From Vitis vinifera (lineage: Eukaryota; Streptophyta; Magnoliopsida; Vitales; Vitaceae), in the NCBI RefSeq assembly GCF_030704535.1, contig NC_081812.1, positions 22,295,501-22,359,500 of the forward strand: a stretch of DNA of 64,000 nt, given 5' to 3'. This document shows positions 61,421 to 64,000 of this stretch, in pieces. Every line of letters begins with the position of its first letter. Positions within the stretch are counted from its first letter, which is position 1. Both the position numbers and the translations under genes were made by a program. Below the pieces are notes generated by a model. The model was not told the origin of the DNA. It did no database searches and saw only the letters and a program-made list of their open reading frames with translations.

Positions 61421-64000
61421 CCTCCCTCTCAATAACGCAAAATCCTTCTCGGCTCCCCCTTTCCCCTCCCCTTTTTCTCTCCTCGTGCGGAGAGAGACAG
61501 ACGGCTATATCCGCCTTTCCTGCACCGGATGGATGATCAACCTTACCTAACCTAACCGCGCCCCGATAGTGTATATATTTTATCTCGCCACTCCTCGCCA
61601 ACGAATTCCCTTTCCTATTTCAGGATTCCATGTCAGTCTCCATTTTCAATTTGATCCACATATTTGTAAATTCTTATCCAAAAAGTGGACACAATAATGA
61701 CAAGTACAATAAAATTTCTTTAAGATAAAAAAATAAAAATCTATCAAATAAGAATAAATAAAAAAAATAGGGTCCTTCTAGTAACTTTTACTTTTTCTAT
61801 TTTAACCTTTTTTGGCCTTTTCAAATTATAGATATTTCCATTGATAGGGTACTCGATTAATGGCATGGAATTTTATTAAATATGGGCCTTTTATATTTTC
61901 AATAAAAATATTTAATTAAAAAATTATAAATACTAGGTTTTATCTACCATGTAAGTAATTTTCAAAAGACATGGTGAGTGGGAAAGATAGGAGATAGGGG
62001 ATGGGAGGGCCAGGATAAGAGGATCGTCCCTACTTTGTTGTTATTCGCTGGTGGGACCGTGGCTCGCATGATTGGCATGCTAATGGGCCTCACTGACAGG
62101 CCTTAACATTTGGGCTGGGTCCTGACTTTGAAAATGATCTTTCACCCCGAAATAAGCCAGAGAACACCCTGGACGTTGGGCCCCACAGTCAAATTTTATA
62201 CTTCATGCCATTTCAGTGTGGTATTATAAAACTATTATATTCTATCTCAACCCGGTCGATTAGGTTGATAGTCTCCAACTTATAAAATTATTATATTCTA
62301 TGCCATGGTTGACTATATTATGAATGTCCCACTTTCGTACCAATCTCAAACCATAAAAAATAAAAAAATAAAAAAATAAGAAAAAAAAGCAGTTTTGAAA
62401 CTTTACTTTTTCTTTTTTAATTTTAGTGTAAAATATTATATATTCATGCACTCTAATAGTATTTTCAAATTTGTTCAATAATTACCCTTAAAAGAACAAA
62501 GTACACATTAATTTAATACCATTAATAAGTACATTTATTTTTATTATTTTTCTCACATCAATATATCTCTTTTACCATTTGTTACATTCCCTTTTTTTTT
62601 CTTCTCTTACCACCATAATCCATTATCACATATTATAATTTTTATTATTATTTTTCATTTTTTTCCTTTATATTCTTTTTAATATGCTCGTGCATTTTTC
62701 ATAAAACTTCTTTAATTTTAATTTTTTTAATCTCTAATTTCTCTATATTTATTGATTTTAATTATATTTTTGACATATTAAACTTAAAATGATAATATAT
62801 AATAAATAATTAATATAACAAATTAAATAAAAACAAAATATATAATAGACAAAAATGAAAATATTATCCCACAAATAATATATTCTATGATTTTAAATAT
62901 TAATTATAATAATATATTTTATAAATTAAGGTTTAAATTTAAAAATTCTATTTTATTAGATGTACTAAATTTTTGGTATAGAGATTCAACTGGTACCATT
63001 TTATAATGCGTATTGAAATTTATGTGAATGAAACAAAATATACTAGCTAGTTTTTGGTAATGAGCTAAACAAAAAAAAAGTAGTTAAAAATAAAAAGATA
63101 ATATAAAATAAAATGATAATATAGATTTAAAATAAAAAATAAATTAAAAATGAACAATTATAAAAATTTTAAAATGATTAATATTTTTAAAAAAAATCTT
63201 TAAAAAAAAATCTATGATTTTAAATCAACAAGGAATCATTTTCATCGCTTATTTCATATGAACGTCAAGGGCCAACCTTTCAAGCTATCAGCATGCCTCC
63301 ATTTGCCTTACTGCCCAACCCACACCTCAAATCTAGTCATCCTAAAGGCATGCCTCTAATAGAGAGTCATGCCTATCTTTTTTCTATTGCACATATCTTA
63401 ACAAAAATAAGTTTTTCACCCACATTCATGCGTCTTCCACGAAGGTTGTGCTCTTGGGTTGACTAGTACGCATAGCCTACCAATATAATTGTTTCAGCAA
63501 TAGGCATGCCTCTAAAATCAATGGTGTGCCCCTAGTTTGCATATTGGATATAGTATACCAAAATAATGTTATCATACCCATGAGCATGCCTATGCAATGA
63601 ATGGTGCACCCCTACTTTGCCTTCTGCATGTAGCATAGTAATATAATGTCATTCACACATAGACATGTCTTTCAAATGGAAGGTGCACCCCTAGATTGCC
63701 TTCCGCACATAACATACCAAACTAATGTTATTATATAAAAGAAATTCCATTGATTATAAAGGTACAATGTAAATGTTCGAATGTCTTCCTATGGTGTTAA
63801 TGGGTCAACCACCCTTTTACCAACTCCTCACATAACACGAAGCCAATCCCCACCTCAAAGATTTGGTACATTCTTCACAAAATTTGGTACATCCTTCATT
63901 AAATTTGATACATCCGATTTATTGCTTACGGGACCACCATCTGAACATGGATGATCCATGATTTCATTTTGGAACCCATAAGGAAGTGATTGGGGGTTGA
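61421..64000. other. SIP1 promoter and AT-rich right edge
   Basis: Upstream of SIP1 on the minus strand; a GC-rich leader (61430-61560), then AT-rich spacer with no gene. The last 700 bases hold a tandem repeat (63345-63738). No coding frame of note. Confidence 0.5.
63345..63738. repeat. tandem repeat, period about 80 bp, up to five copies
   Basis: Units starting near 63349, 63424, 63503, 63583 and 63662. The last three are clear: each has CATGCCT or CATGTCT, then GGTGCACCCCTA (GGTGTGCCCCTA in one), then TTGC..., ATA(G/C)CATA and TAATGTTAT/TAATGTCAT. The first two copies are more diverged. Confidence 0.8.

Noticed and set aside
1-64000. CRISPR arrays, operons, ribosome binding sites, prophage
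   Set aside because: The window is plant nuclear DNA; spaced repeats found are MITEs, MULEs or tandem repeats without a CRISPR layout.

Overview
The window is plant nuclear DNA. The genes have introns with GT-AG borders, the intergenic DNA is very AT-rich, and all recognisable proteins are land-plant families (NAC factors, a EUL lectin, a SIP aquaporin, an ACHT thioredoxin, MIR169). The protein sequences and the style of the LINE 3' ends fit a woody eudicot, and I infer grapevine (Vitis). That assignment is a judgement from memory, not a database result.

Layout. 57-2282 (+) holds the last three exons of an unrecognised small membrane-protein-like gene. 3969-5925 (+) is a complete cytosolic pyruvate kinase. 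6520-7104 (+) is a possible short spliced transcript with small ORFs. 7572-11352 (-), with a 5' UTR exon near 14.4 kb, is a RING-type E3 ligase whose expected start codon reads ACG. 14.4-21.4 kb is gene-poor AT-rich DNA ending in a MIR169 precursor (about 21571-21695). 25878-27313 (-) is a chloroplast ACHT-type thioredoxin.

28.4-34.6 kb is a block of mobile DNA: a 1.7-kb MULE-like element with 9-bp target duplications; a degenerate AT-rich element broken by a foldback element that itself carries a solo LTR; and a 1.46-kb MULE-like element built as one long inverted repeat. This last element ends 44 bp before the first in-frame ATG of a plastid-type aromatic amino-acid permease (34711-36920, +).

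40195-41707 (+) is a NAC factor of the NAM/ORE1 type. 43965-44222 is a decayed fragment of chloroplast atpB (a NUPT). 46422-48367 (-) is a EULS3-type lectin with a His/Pro-rich N-terminus. 51784-53296 (-) is a second NAC factor, of the NAP type. 55932-61420 (-) is a SIP1 aquaporin whose second intron is 4.2 kb and filled with retroelement fragments and duplications. The right edge carries an approximately 80-bp tandem repeat.

The genes are independent plant transcription units and form no operon or pathway. Shared themes are stress and senescence regulation (two NACs, the EUL lectin, miR169), chloroplast functions (ACHT, permease) and central carbon metabolism (pyruvate kinase). All exon borders were read by eye from splice signals, frame continuity and remembered family sequence; none is backed by transcripts here.
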